DNA of 10,593 nt from SZAS-103 sp964449135 (GCA_964449135.1 CAYUXZ010000060.1:1-10593); one strand, 5' to 3'; positions 1 through 7,340 are shown, numbered from the stretch's first letter. The notes: a model not told the origin generated them from the letters alone. Numbers and translations are program-made.

Positions 1-3000
1 GCGGCGCCGGCAGCTCCCGCGCTGGCCGCTGCGCCAATGCCGCTGCCGACCGGAGCCTACGGCTTCTCGGAAAACGCCGAGATCGACGACGACATCCGCG
101 AAGTCTTCATCGAGGAACTCACCGAGGAAATCACCAACGCGAACCAGTTGTTCAGCGAATGGTCGGCCGCGCCCAACAACACCGACACGCTGCGTTCGCT
201 GCGCCGCGTGTTCCACACGCTCAAGGGCAGCGGTCGCCTCGTCGGCGCGCTCGGTCTGGGCGAGTTCGCGTGGAAGATCGAGAACATGCTCAACCGCGTG
301 CTCGACGGCACGCGCCCGGCCAGTCCCGAAGTCATTGCGCTGGTGCACAACGCAGTCGGTGCGCTGCCGCAATTGCAGTCGGCATTGACCGGCACGGGCG
401 CGGTGACCGCCGACATCGAGGGCATGAAGTCCGTCGCCGATCGCCTCGCGACGGGCGAGGAAGTCTTGTTCGTTTCGGCTGCCGCCGCACCGGTGGAAGC
501 CGAGCCCGTCGTGGAAGCTGCGGCGATCGCGCCCGAACCAATCGCAGCCGGACCGGCAGAGGTCGAGCCGGTCGCCGCCGGGATGGCGCCGGTCGAAACC
601 GTTGCTGCGGAGCCGGCTGTCGTGGAGCACGCAGTCGTCGAGTCTGCGGTCGCCGAACACGCCGCGTCGCCAGAACCGGTCGCGGCGGTCGAGGAAATTG
701 CAGCGCCCGAAGCGGAGCCGGAAGCCATTCCGGAAGGCACGGAGTTCGCGAGCATCGATCCGGTGCTGCTGGAAATCCTTCGCACCGAAGTCGCCTCGCA
801 CCTGCAGACGATCCGGCAATGGAACGAGGCCACGGCGCAAGCGCCGCAGTCGGCGACCGACGCGCTGCGGCGCGCGGTGCACACCATCAACGGCGCGTTC
901 GCGATGACCGAGGTGCCGCACATCACCGACGTGCTGTCGCCGACCGAAGGCTATATCCGTCGCCTGCTCGCGCACGGGGAAACGCCGTCGGCGAGCGGGA
1001 CGGCTCTGCTGAGGGACGTCGCCGACGCCGTCGCCGGCGTGCTGACGGCGCTCGAACAGCCGCGCGCGCGAATCGTGTCGCAGACGGCGCTCACCGCGCG
1101 CGCGGTCGCATTGCGCGACGCCTTGCCCGAACCCGCCGCGCCTGCCGTGCCGGTCATGGAGGAAGCGGTGGAAGCCGCGGCGCCGACGGCGCTCGCCACC
1201 GACGCCGCCGAGCAGGAAGCCGCGGCGGAAGCCGAACGTATCGCCGCCGAACGCGCTGCCGCGGAGAAGGCGGAAGCCGAGCGCATCGAAGCCGAGCGCG
1301 CTGCCGCCGAGAAGGCGGAAGCCGAGCGCATTGCCGCGGAACACGCCGAAGCCCAGCGCGTCGCGGCCGAGCAGAGCGAAGCCGAACGCCTTGCGGCGGA
1401 GAAAGCCGAAGCCGAGCGGGTCGCGGCCGAGCGCGCCGAGGCCGAGCGCATCGCAACGGAGAAGGCCGAAGCCGATCGCCTCGAATCCGAGCGCGCTGCG
1501 GTCGAGAAGGCCGAGGTGGATCGTCTCGCCGCGGAAAAAGCCGAAGCCGAGCGCATCGCGGCGGAGAAAGCCGAGGCCGAGCGCGTCGAAGCGCAACGTT
1601 TCGTGGAAGAGCAGGAAAAAGCCGAACGTGCTGCCGCCGAGAAAGCCCAGGCCGAACGCGCGGTGCAGGAAGCGGCCGAACGCGCGGAGGCCGAGCGCGT
1701 CGCCGCGGAGCAGGCCGAAGCCGAACGCGTCGCCGCGCAAAAAGTCGAGGCAGATCGCATCGCCGCGGTGCGCGCGGAAGTCGCGCGCATCGAGGCCGAG
1801 CAGGCTGCGGCGCGCGAGAAGGCCGACGCAGATCGCGCCGCGCAGGTCGCGGCCGCCGAACTGGCCGCGGTCGCCGGATCCTCTGCGTCGCGTCCGGCCG
1901 GCAAACCGCAGTTTGCCGAAGCCGCGACCGATGTCGATCCGGAAGGTCCGCTCGACCTCACCGACGTCGATCCGGAATTGCTGGACATCTTCATCGAGGA
2001 AACCACCGACATCCTCGATCACTCCGATGGCCTGCTCACGCGCCTGCGCGATGCGCCGTCCGATCGCGAGACCGTGGTGAGCATCCAGCGCGACCTGCAC
2101 ACGCTCAAGGGCGGCGCGCGCATGGCCGGCATGATGCACATGGGCGAACTCGCGCATTCGATGGAGTCGGTGCTCGAAGGCGTCGCCGAGCAGCGACTGG
2201 AACTCGATTCCTCCGGCATGGGCGTGCTTGAGCGCGGCTTCGACCGACTGCACGGAATGCTCTCGCGCATCCAGCAGCGCCAGGCCGTCGGCGTGCCGGA
2301 ACACCTGATCTCGCAATTCAACGCGCTCGCGCGCGGCGAGGAACTGCCGACCGCCGCGCTCGCGGTCGAGGCGCCCGCCGAAGCGCAGGCCGAAGCCGTG
2401 GCGGAGGCGAAGGCCGAAGTGCCCGCGCCGCGCGCCAAGCCCGCGTTCAAGCCGCTGTCGGTGCCGGTCGAGACCGCGTTCGACGACGACGACGACATCG
2501 GCGTGCGCGCGCCGCAGGAGCAGGTGCGCATCCGCGCCGACCTGCTCGATCGCCTGGTCAACTACGCCGGCGAGGTCGCGATCTACCGCGCGCGCCTCGA
2601 GCAGCAACTGGGCAGCTTCCGCACGCACTTGGACGAAATGGAGCAGACCACCGCGCGCCTGCGCACGCAGTTGCGCAAGCTCGAGATCGAGACCGAGGCG
2701 GAGATCATGGCGCGCTACCAGCGCCAGGACACCGACGAAGAACAATTCGATCCGCTCGAACTCGACCGCTTCTCCACGCAACAGCAGCTCACCCGCGCGC
2801 TCGCCGAATCGGCGGCCGACCTGGTCAGCCTGCACACTTCGCTCGACGACGTCACCCGCCAGTACGAAACCCTGCTGCTGCAGCAGTCGCGCGTGAGTTC
2901 GGACCTGCAGGACGGCCTGATGCGCACGCGCATGGTGCCGTTCGATGCGCTGGTGCCGCGCCTGCGCCGCGTGTTGCGCCAGGCCGCGACCGAAACCGGC

Positions 3001-4344
3001 AAGCATGCGCAACTCAAGGTCGAGGGCGCGCAGGGCGAGATGGACCGCAACGTGCTCGACCGCATGACCGCTCCGCTGGAGCACATGTTGCGCAACTCGG
3101 TCGTGCACGGACTGGAGGCGCCGGCCGACCGCCGTAGCGCGCACAAGCCCGACGAAGGCACGGTCACCGTCAGCATGCGCCGCGAAGGGTCGGAAGTCGT
3201 GATGCTCGTGACCGACGACGGCCGCGGCCTGAACCGCGACGCGATCCGCAAGAAGGCGATCGAGCGTGGCCTGCTCAAGCCAGATGCCGAAGTCAGCGAC
3301 GCGACCGTCTATGGCTACATTCTCGAAAGCGGTTTCTCCACCGCCGAGAACGTCAGCCGCCTCGCCGGCCGCGGCGTCGGCATGGACGTGGTGCACAACG
3401 AGATCCGCCAGCTCGGCGGTACGCTGCAGCTCGACTCCACCGAAGGCAAGGGCAGCCGCTTCACGATCCGCCTGCCGTTCACCCTCGCGGTCACGCAGGC
3501 CGCGGTCATCAAGATCGGCGAGACCAGCTTCGCGGTGCCGATCTCCTCGGTGCAGGGCGTGGGTCGCATCGCGCGCGCCGAACTGGAGAAGCAACTCGCA
3601 TCGGAGCGCCCGGTTTATACGTACGCGGGCGAAGAGTACGAAATCCACGACCTCGGCAAGCTGCTCGGCAGCGCGCCCGCGAAGGCGCAGGGCAGCATGC
3701 AGATGCCGCTTCTGCTGTCGCGCTCGGGCGACGTGCGCGCGGCGATCTGCGTGGATGAAGTGCAGGGCAGCCGCGAGATCGTGGTCAAGCCGGTCGGCCC
3801 GCAGGTCAGTTCGGTGCCGGGCATCTTCGGCGCGACCATCATGGGCGACGGCCGCGTGATGGTGATCCTCGACGTGATCCCGCTGGTGCGCCGCCACGTC
3901 GCGCTCGCCGAAGCGCAGGCCGCGCAGCCGGTCGAGGTCGCGCCCGCGCCGGAAGTACGGCGCGTGCCGCTGGTCATGGTGGTGGACGACTCGATCACGA
4001 TGCGCAAGGTCACTGGCCGCGTGCTCGAGCGCAACAACATGGAAGTGCTGGCCGCGAAGGACGGCATCGACGCGATCGAGAAGATGGTCGAGCGCGTGCC
4101 CGACCTGATGCTGCTCGACATCGAAATGCCGCGCATGGACGGATACGAGCTCGCGACCCACATGCGCAATGACTCGCGCCTGCGCGACGTGCCGATCGTG
4201 ATGATCACCTCGCGTACCGGCGAGAAGCACCGCCAGCGCGCGTTCGAGATCGGCGTGAACCGCTACCTCGGCAAGCCGTACCAGGAAGCCGAATTGATGC
4301 GCAACGTGTTCGACCTGTTGCAGATGGCGCGCCCCAATGAGTGA
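1..4344 (+). CDS. chpA: ChpA/PilL hybrid chemotaxis histidine kinase (5' partial)
   Basis: This is the central kinase of the Chp/Pil chemosensory system, which controls type IV pilus twitching and cAMP signalling in pseudomonads and xanthomonads. The frame is open from base 1 (AAPAAP linker), so the Met at 37 is internal and the N-terminus lies upstream. Numbering from that Met (1435 residues), the order is: Hpt with HTLKG (His60); a Pro/Ala/Glu/Val linker (about 150-235); a weak Hpt with HTING (His282); a charged helical repeat (about 390-612); a canonical Hpt with HTLKGG (His688); CheA-type dimerisation region from about 830; ATPase core with N-box (Asn1020, His1024), DDGRG (1060-1064) and GRGVGMD (1111-1117); CheW domain (about 1148-1288); and a CheY-like receiver with acidic pair Asp1317/Asp1318, phospho-acceptor Asp1361, Thr1391 and Lys1413. 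No CheA P2 domain is visible. The stop overlaps the next start by 8 bases. Family and domain calls are firm; the number of upstream Hpt domains is unknown. Confidence 0.95.
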   Translation, partial: AAPAAPALAAAPMPLPTGAYGFSENAEIDDDIREVFIEELTEEITNANQLFSEWSAAPNNTDTLRSLRRVFHTLKGSGRLVGALGLGEFAWKIENMLNRVLDGTRPASPEVIALVHNAVGALPQLQSALTGTGAVTADIEGMKSVADRLATGEEVLFVSAAAAPVEAEPVVEAAAIAPEPIAAGPAEVEPVAAGMAPVETVAAEPAVVEHAVVESAVAEHAASPEPVAAVEEIAAPEAEPEAIPEGTEFASIDPVLLEILRTEVASHLQTIRQWNEATAQAPQSATDALRRAVHTINGAFAMTEVPHITDVLSPTEGYIRRLLAHGETPSASGTALLRDVADAVAGVLTALEQPRARIVSQTALTARAVALRDALPEPAAPAVPVMEEAVEAAAPTALATDAAEQEAAAEAERIAAERAAAEKAEAERIEAERAAAEKAEAERIAAEHAEAQRVAAEQSEAERLAAEKAEAERVAAERAEAERIATEKAEADRLESERAAVEKAEVDRLAAEKAEAERIAAEKAEAERVEAQRFVEEQEKAERAAAEKAQAERAVQEAAERAEAERVAAEQAEAERVAAQKVEADRIAAVRAEVARIEAEQAAAREKADADRAAQVAAAELAAVAGSSASRPAGKPQFAEAATDVDPEGPLDLTDVDPELLDIFIEETTDILDHSDGLLTRLRDAPSDRETVVSIQRDLHTLKGGARMAGMMHMGELAHSMESVLEGVAEQRLELDSSGMGVLERGFDRLHGMLSRIQQRQAVGVPEHLISQFNALARGEELPTAALAVEAPAEAQAEAVAEAKAEVPAPRAKPAFKPLSVPVETAFDDDDDIGVRAPQEQVRIRADLLDRLVNYAGEVAIYRARLEQQLGSFRTHLDEMEQTTARLRTQLRKLEIETEAEIMARYQRQDTDEEQFDPLELDRFSTQQQLTRALAESAADLVSLHTSLDDVTRQYETLLLQQSRVSSDLQDGLMRTRMVPFDALVPRLRRVLRQAATETGKHAQLKVEGAQGEMDRNVLDRMTAPLEHMLRNSVVHGLEAPADRRSAHKPDEGTVTVSMRREGSEVVMLVTDDGRGLNRDAIRKKAIERGLLKPDAEVSDATVYGYILESGFSTAENVSRLAGRGVGMDVVHNEIRQLGGTLQLDSTEGKGSRFTIRLPFTLAVTQAAVIKIGETSFAVPISSVQGVGRIARAELEKQLASERPVYTYAGEEYEIHDLGKLLGSAPAKAQGSMQMPLLLSRSGDVRAAICVDEVQGSREIVVKPVGPQVSSVPGIFGATIMGDGRVMVILDVIPLVRRHVALAEAQAAQPVEVAPAPEVRRVPLVMVVDDSITMRKVTGRVLERNNMEVLAAKDGIDAIEKMVERVPDLMLLDIEMPRMDGYELATHMRNDSRLRDVPIVMITSRTGEKHRQRAFEIGVNRYLGKPYQEAELMRNVFDLLQMARPNE
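1228..1803 (+). repeat. Tandem ~30-bp coding repeat (Ala/Glu/Arg decapeptide) within chpA
   Basis: About 17 imperfect units with a basic length of 10 codons encode variants of EAERIAAEKA (for example EAERLAAEKA, EAERVAAERA, EADRIAAVRA). Some units carry 5-codon insertions of the AAAEK type. Residues 384-614 of ChpA (counted from base 37) contain no Pro and no Gly, so a continuous helix is expected. The Ile/Val/Leu positions recur every 10 residues rather than in a 3-4 heptad pattern, while Glu and Arg/Lys fall at i/i+4. This favours a single charged alpha helix over a classical coiled coil, as an inference. The DNA repeat is imperfect (synonymous third-base drift), so it is old or under protein-level selection. 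Confidence 0.85.
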
Positions 4345-6040
4345 AACCCAGCTGCGGGTGGTCGTGCTCGGTCCTGCGGGCGATGCCCAGCAGCAATTGC
4401 GCTACGCGCTCGACGAACTCGGTGCGCAGACGCTCGCTGTCGGAAACTTCGACGAGCTTGATCCGGCGAAGATGCGCGAGCTCAATCCGGACGTGTGGCT
4501 GGTGAGCGTGGACGAAAACACCGATCCGTCCCTGCTGGAGCCGTGGCAACCGCTGTTCGACGATCCCACCGACAAGGTGGTGTTCGACGACGCCGACGTG
4601 ACGCGGCGCCTGAGCGGTTGGGACCTCGCGCGCTGGGCGCGGCATCTGGCCGCGAAAGTGCTGGGCCGCGACGAGCTGCTGCTGCCGCCGGTGAGCCCGG
4701 ACGCCAAGCGCCTGTCGCAACCCGGCGACGCGGATGAACCGGCCGCGGACGCGAAGCCCGATCCGTCGCCCGAAGGCGGTGCATCCGGCCCTTTTGAGCT
4801 CGCGCTCGCGGATGACGCCGAACTCGCCGCGCCGGTCGGCGACGGCAACTCCGCGAGCGCGGAAAAACCCGCGTTGGATCTCGCATCGTTCGACACGGAC
4901 GGCTTGTCGCTGATGGAAGAAGCCGCGCCCGCGCCCACCGCTGATGCGGGAGCCAAGCCCGCACCGGCAGAAAACCGCAGCGCGCCGAGCGATGCCTTCG
5001 ACACCGGCGGGCTGTCGCTCACCGAGGATGCCGACCTCGCCGCATTGAACGCGAGCTTCGAGGCCGGACGCGTGGCGGCGAGCCAGCGCGAGGAAACACC
5101 GGCGATATCGCTGGACGACATGCTGCGCGCGCAACAGTCGCCGGCGGACGTTCCCGTCGCGGCATCGGAACCTGACGCCGCAGCCGCCACGCAAACCCCA
5201 GCCGCAGCTCCGAAAGCGGCCGAGGCGGATTTGTCCCGGCTTTCGCTGATGGACATGGACGCGGATCATTCCACGTCGACCGCAAAGCCCGCCGCTGCGA
5301 AACCCGCGTTCGACCTGGACATCGGCGACTTGTCGTTGAGCCCGATGGACGAGGGCGAAGCGTCGAAACCGGCGAGCAAGCCTGCGGACAAACCTGCCGC
5401 GAGCTTCGGCGATTCGCTCGGCGGACTCTCGCTCGCGCCGATGGACGAGGCCGCGTCCGACGCCTGGCCCGCCGCTTCGGTGAAGACGCAGGAGTTGCCG
5501 GTCATGCGCGCGGCCGAAGGCTTGATCGCGGTGATAGCCGGCCTCGGCGGCCCCGATGCCGTGCGCCAGTTCCTTGGCGCGCTGCCCGACGACCTGCCCG
5601 TGCCCGTATTGCTCTGGCAGCACCTCGACGCGGGCAAGCACGACCGCCTCGCGCAGCAACTGGAGAAAGCCACGCGTTTGCCGGTGTATCTGGCACGTCC
5701 TGGCGAGGCGGCGCATCCGGGCGAAGTCGGCGTGGTCAGTAACGGCTTGCTGGTCGAGAAGGACGGCGGCTTGCGGTTCGCGCCCGGCAGCGGCGGCCCG
5801 AGCCAGGCGCTGGCCAGCGCACTCAACGATCCGGCCACGGTCGTCGTCGTTCTCAGTGGTGCGGAAGCGGGGATCGTCGGGCCGGCGAAAGCGCACACGG
5901 CGCACGGCGGCAAGGTGCTGGTGCAGACGCCGATGACCTGTTTCGACGCCACCGCCGCAAGCGCGCTCGATGGCAGCGGCGCGATCGTGGCATTGCCCGC
6001 AGAGCTGGCGACGCACGCCAGCGCGCGCTGGGCCGCATGA
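4337..6040 (+). CDS. chpB: ChpB-like protein with degenerate CheB methylesterase domain
   Basis: The 567-residue product sits where chpB lies in Chp clusters. In P. aeruginosa ChpB is the methylesterase that resets the PilJ chemoreceptor. Residues 1-115 look like a degenerate receiver fold (RVVVLGPAGD at the start, DVWLVSV later). Residues 115-385 are an acidic Ala/Pro-rich linker, probably disordered. Residues 385-567 align by eye with the CheB catalytic domain: IAGLGGPDA (400-408) matches the GASTGG loop, LLWQH (His429) matches the catalytic-His segment, and LSGAEAG (506-512) matches LTGMGxDGA. The nucleophilic Ser and the catalytic Asp therefore appear absent while the His is kept, suggesting loss of esterase activity and a scaffold or regulatory role. 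The ATG lies in ATGAGTGA overlapping the chpA stop with no clear Shine-Dalgarno, so translation is probably coupled. The chpB name rests on position and fold; activity is doubtful. Confidence 0.75.
   Translation: MSETQLRVVVLGPAGDAQQQLRYALDELGAQTLAVGNFDELDPAKMRELNPDVWLVSVDENTDPSLLEPWQPLFDDPTDKVVFDDADVTRRLSGWDLARWARHLAAKVLGRDELLLPPVSPDAKRLSQPGDADEPAADAKPDPSPEGGASGPFELALADDAELAAPVGDGNSASAEKPALDLASFDTDGLSLMEEAAPAPTADAGAKPAPAENRSAPSDAFDTGGLSLTEDADLAALNASFEAGRVAASQREETPAISLDDMLRAQQSPADVPVAASEPDAAAATQTPAAAPKAAEADLSRLSLMDMDADHSTSTAKPAAAKPAFDLDIGDLSLSPMDEGEASKPASKPADKPAASFGDSLGGLSLAPMDEAASDAWPAASVKTQELPVMRAAEGLIAVIAGLGGPDAVRQFLGALPDDLPVPVLLWQHLDAGKHDRLAQQLEKATRLPVYLARPGEAAHPGEVGVVSNGLLVEKDGGLRFAPGSGGPSQALASALNDPATVVVVLSGAEAGIVGPAKAHTAHGGKVLVQTPMTCFDATAASALDGSGAIVALPAELATHASARWAA
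4901..5452 (+). repeat. Five copies of an (G/D/R)LSL-(x)-MDE short linear motif in the ChpB linker
   Basis: The otherwise low-complexity linker carries five recognisable copies at residues 189-195 (GLSLMEE), 225-231 (GLSLTED), 301-308 (RLSLMDMD), 331-341 (DLSLSPMDEGE) and 363-372 (GLSLAPMDEA). Several are preceded by FD- or D-containing segments (FDTDG, FDTGG, FDLDIGD). Spacing is irregular (about 30-76 residues) and the surrounding sequence is not conserved between copies. This pattern fits repeated docking motifs on a flexible tether better than a tandem duplication. Confidence 0.7.
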
Positions 6041-6093
6041 ATCCGGATACAGCCGCTACGTATCCGACAGATCGCAGGAGGATGAACCGATGA
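6037..6093 (+). CDS. Possible 18-codon coupling micro-ORF between chpB and chpC
   Basis: An ATG at 6037 overlaps the chpB stop as ATGA and opens a frame encoding MNPDTAATYPTDRRRMNR. Its TGA at 6091-6093 overlaps the chpC ATG (6090) as a second ATGA. The frame thus spans the gap exactly and could hand terminating ribosomes from chpB to chpC. Two of its codons are the tandem AGG AGG that also forms the chpC Shine-Dalgarno. No independent Shine-Dalgarno is evident and the peptide resembles nothing I know. Chance is a serious alternative in only 49 bases of GC-rich sequence. Confidence 0.2.
   Translation: MNPDTAATYPTDRRRMNR
6044..6066 (+). other. Inverted repeat (7-bp stem, 9-base loop) in the chpB-chpC gap
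   Basis: CGGATAC (6044-6050) and GTATCCG (6060-6066) are perfect complements around a 9-base loop. The structure lies 9 bases upstream of the AGGAGG of chpC and just after the chpB stop. There is no following T-run, so it is not an intrinsic terminator. It could be an RNA processing or stability element, or a translation modulator for chpC. Confidence 0.4.
6076..6081 (+). promoter_or_regulatory. Strong Shine-Dalgarno of chpC
   Basis: A perfect AGGAGG lies 8 bases before the ATG at 6090. It decides the chpC start against upstream in-frame possibilities inside chpB (the frame is open back to about 5970), and it is the strongest ribosome binding site in the window. Confidence 0.9.
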
Positions 6094-6590
6094 ACGCCAA
6101 TGCAGTCCACGACATTCGCGGCGTATTGATCGCGGTGACCGGAGGCAACCTGCTGCTGCCGAACGCCTCGCTCGCGGAAGTCATCACCTACTCCGACCCC
6201 GAGCCGGTGGTCGGCGCGCCCGCCTGGCTGCTCGGACGTTCGCGCTGGCGCGGCTGGTCGCTGCCGATCGTATCGTTCTCGCGAATGGTCGGCTGGTCGC
6301 AGGAAGCGCCGGTGCTCGGCGCGAAGGTCGCCGTGCTCAAGGCGGTCAGCAACGTGCAGAAAATGCCGTATTTCGCGGTGCTGACCCAGGGCTTCCCGCG
6401 CCTGGTGACGATCGCGAAGGACGGCTTGATCGAAGTCGCGGCGAACGAGAACGACCTGCCGCTGGGCGTGTATGCGCAGGCGATGTTCCACGACGACGAA
6501 GTCGCGGTGCCGGACCTGGCTGCCGTGGAAGTGCAGGTCGCGGACGCATTGCAACAGGCCGCCGCAGCGGCGGCGGCGAACGCCGCCTAG
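6090..6590 (+). CDS. chpC: ChpC, CheW-like chemotaxis adaptor
   Basis: The 166-residue product is essentially a single CheW-like domain. CheW-type proteins couple chemoreceptors to the CheA-type kinase, and ChpC is the accessory adaptor of the Chp system. It starts MNANAVHDIRGVLIAVTGGN and contains a CheW-type strand pattern, including LLPNASLAEVI (about 22-32), the GWSLPIVSFSRMVG segment (about 54-67) and VAVLKAVSN (about 77-85). It ends in an Ala-rich tail. Size is usual for a CheW protein. The start is fixed by AGGAGG at 8-base spacing. It is the last gene of the operon and its stop shares CTAG with the stop of convergent rsmE. The CheW-like assignment is strong; the chpC name follows from its place after chpA and chpB. 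Confidence 0.85.
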   Translation: MNANAVHDIRGVLIAVTGGNLLLPNASLAEVITYSDPEPVVGAPAWLLGRSRWRGWSLPIVSFSRMVGWSQEAPVLGAKVAVLKAVSNVQKMPYFAVLTQGFPRLVTIAKDGLIEVAANENDLPLGVYAQAMFHDDEVAVPDLAAVEVQVADALQQAAAAAAANAA

Positions 6591-7333
6591 CGATAGTCAC
6601 CCGCGATCGCGAGCACCGCCGCGATCGCGACCAGGCCCGCGGTTTCCGTGCGCAGGATGCGCGGACCCAGTCGCACGCCGATGAAACCCGCCGCACGCAA
6701 CTGCGCGTGATCGCGCGGCGACAGGCCGCCTTCCGGTCCGACCACGAGATGGATTTCCGGCGCGTTCTTGTCGCCGATGTCGCGCAATACATCCGCGAGC
6801 GATGCGCCGTCGGGATCGAGCGCGAGGCGGATCGCATCGGTCGCGACGCTCGCCGCATACGTCGCCAGCGACGTCGGCTCGGAAATCTCCGGTACGCGCG
6901 CTCGGCCGCTTTGTTCGCTCGCCGCTACAGCGATGCCGCGCCAATGCGCGAGACGGCGGTTTGCGCGCTCGGCATCGAGCCGGACTTCGGTTCGTTCGGT
7001 GACGATCGGCGCGATCGCTGCGGCGCCCGCCTCGGTCGCTTTCTGGACCACCCAATCCATCTTCTCGCCGCGCGCGAGCGCTTGGGCGAGGACGATGCGC
7101 AGCGGCGCTTCGGCAGGATTGGTCTGGGCTTCGACGATGCGCGCGCGCGCATCGCGCCTGCCGGCGCTTTCGAGCATCGCGCGGTAATCCAGGCCGTCGC
7201 CGTTGCACAGCAGCAGCGGCGCGCCGTCGGAAAGCCGCAGCACGCGCAGCAAGTGCTCGCAGGCCGATTGCGGCAGTTCGACTGCGGCGCCGACGTGCAG
7301 GGTCAGGTCGAGATGGACGCGCGGGATTCTCAC
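6587..7333 (-). CDS. rsmE: RsmE, 16S rRNA (uracil-1498-N3)-methyltransferase
   Basis: RsmE uses S-adenosylmethionine to methylate N3 of U1498 of 16S rRNA in the assembled 30S subunit. The 248-residue product, close to the E. coli length of about 243, has the family pattern: N-terminal PUA-like segment (RIPRVHLDL), KMDWVVQKATEAG (91-103), VTER (111-114), EQSGR (140-144), GPEGG (199-203), and the knot motif LGPRILRTETA (222-232) of SPOUT methyltransferases. The chosen start is GTG at 7333, supported by the family N-terminus (usually MRIPRxF/H) and by GGAG 7 bases upstream; the frame stays open further upstream into bioA, which is not meaningful. It lies 38 bases downstream of bioA, likely in the same transcript. 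Its last codons overlap the chpC stop. Confidence 0.95.
   Translation of the reverse strand: MRIPRVHLDLTLHVGAAVELPQSACEHLLRVLRLSDGAPLLLCNGDGLDYRAMLESAGRRDARARIVEAQTNPAEAPLRIVLAQALARGEKMDWVVQKATEAGAAAIAPIVTERTEVRLDAERANRRLAHWRGIAVAASEQSGRARVPEISEPTSLATYAASVATDAIRLALDPDGASLADVLRDIGDKNAPEIHLVVGPEGGLSPRDHAQLRAAGFIGVRLGPRILRTETAGLVAIAAVLAIAGDYR
6602..6629. terminator. Candidate bidirectional hairpin between convergent chpC and rsmE (inside rsmE)
   Basis: Two copies of CGCGATCGCG (6602-6611 and 6620-6629), each itself a palindrome, can pair as a perfect 10-bp stem around an 8-base loop. The first arm begins 12 bases after the chpC stop and lies in the last codons of rsmE. The convergent genes leave no spacer, so this is the first strong structure downstream of chpC. 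Neither side has a T-run, so classical intrinsic termination is unproven. The repeat may simply reflect repeated Ala-Ile-Ala codons. Confidence 0.3.
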
Positions 7334-7340
7334 CGACAAA

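Noticed and set aside
37..39. ATG at 37 as the true start of chpA
   Set aside because: The frame is open to base 1 with the same Ala/Pro linker composition, no Shine-Dalgarno precedes it, and ChpA/PilL proteins normally carry further N-terminal Hpt domains.
159..2231. 690-codon open frame overlapping chpA in another forward frame
   Set aside because: Its product is an Arg/Gly-rich, domain-free sequence and comes from the GC-rich Ala/Glu/Arg repeat read out of frame; chpA explains the region.
4205..6016. 603-codon antisense frame opposite chpB
   Set aside because: Long antisense frames are common in very GC-rich genes. The product has no recognisable domain, and chpB has coupled start, domain pattern and operon context.
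6556..6580. GCC/GGC inverted repeat near the end of chpC
   Set aside because: It comes from a run of alanine codons; the arms overlap too closely for a stable loop of useful size.
6603..6628. Two GCGATCGC octamers resembling cyanobacterial HIP1
   Set aside because: All other evidence points to a gammaproteobacterium, and two copies inside Ala-Ile codons are expected at this GC content. Only the hairpin potential was kept.
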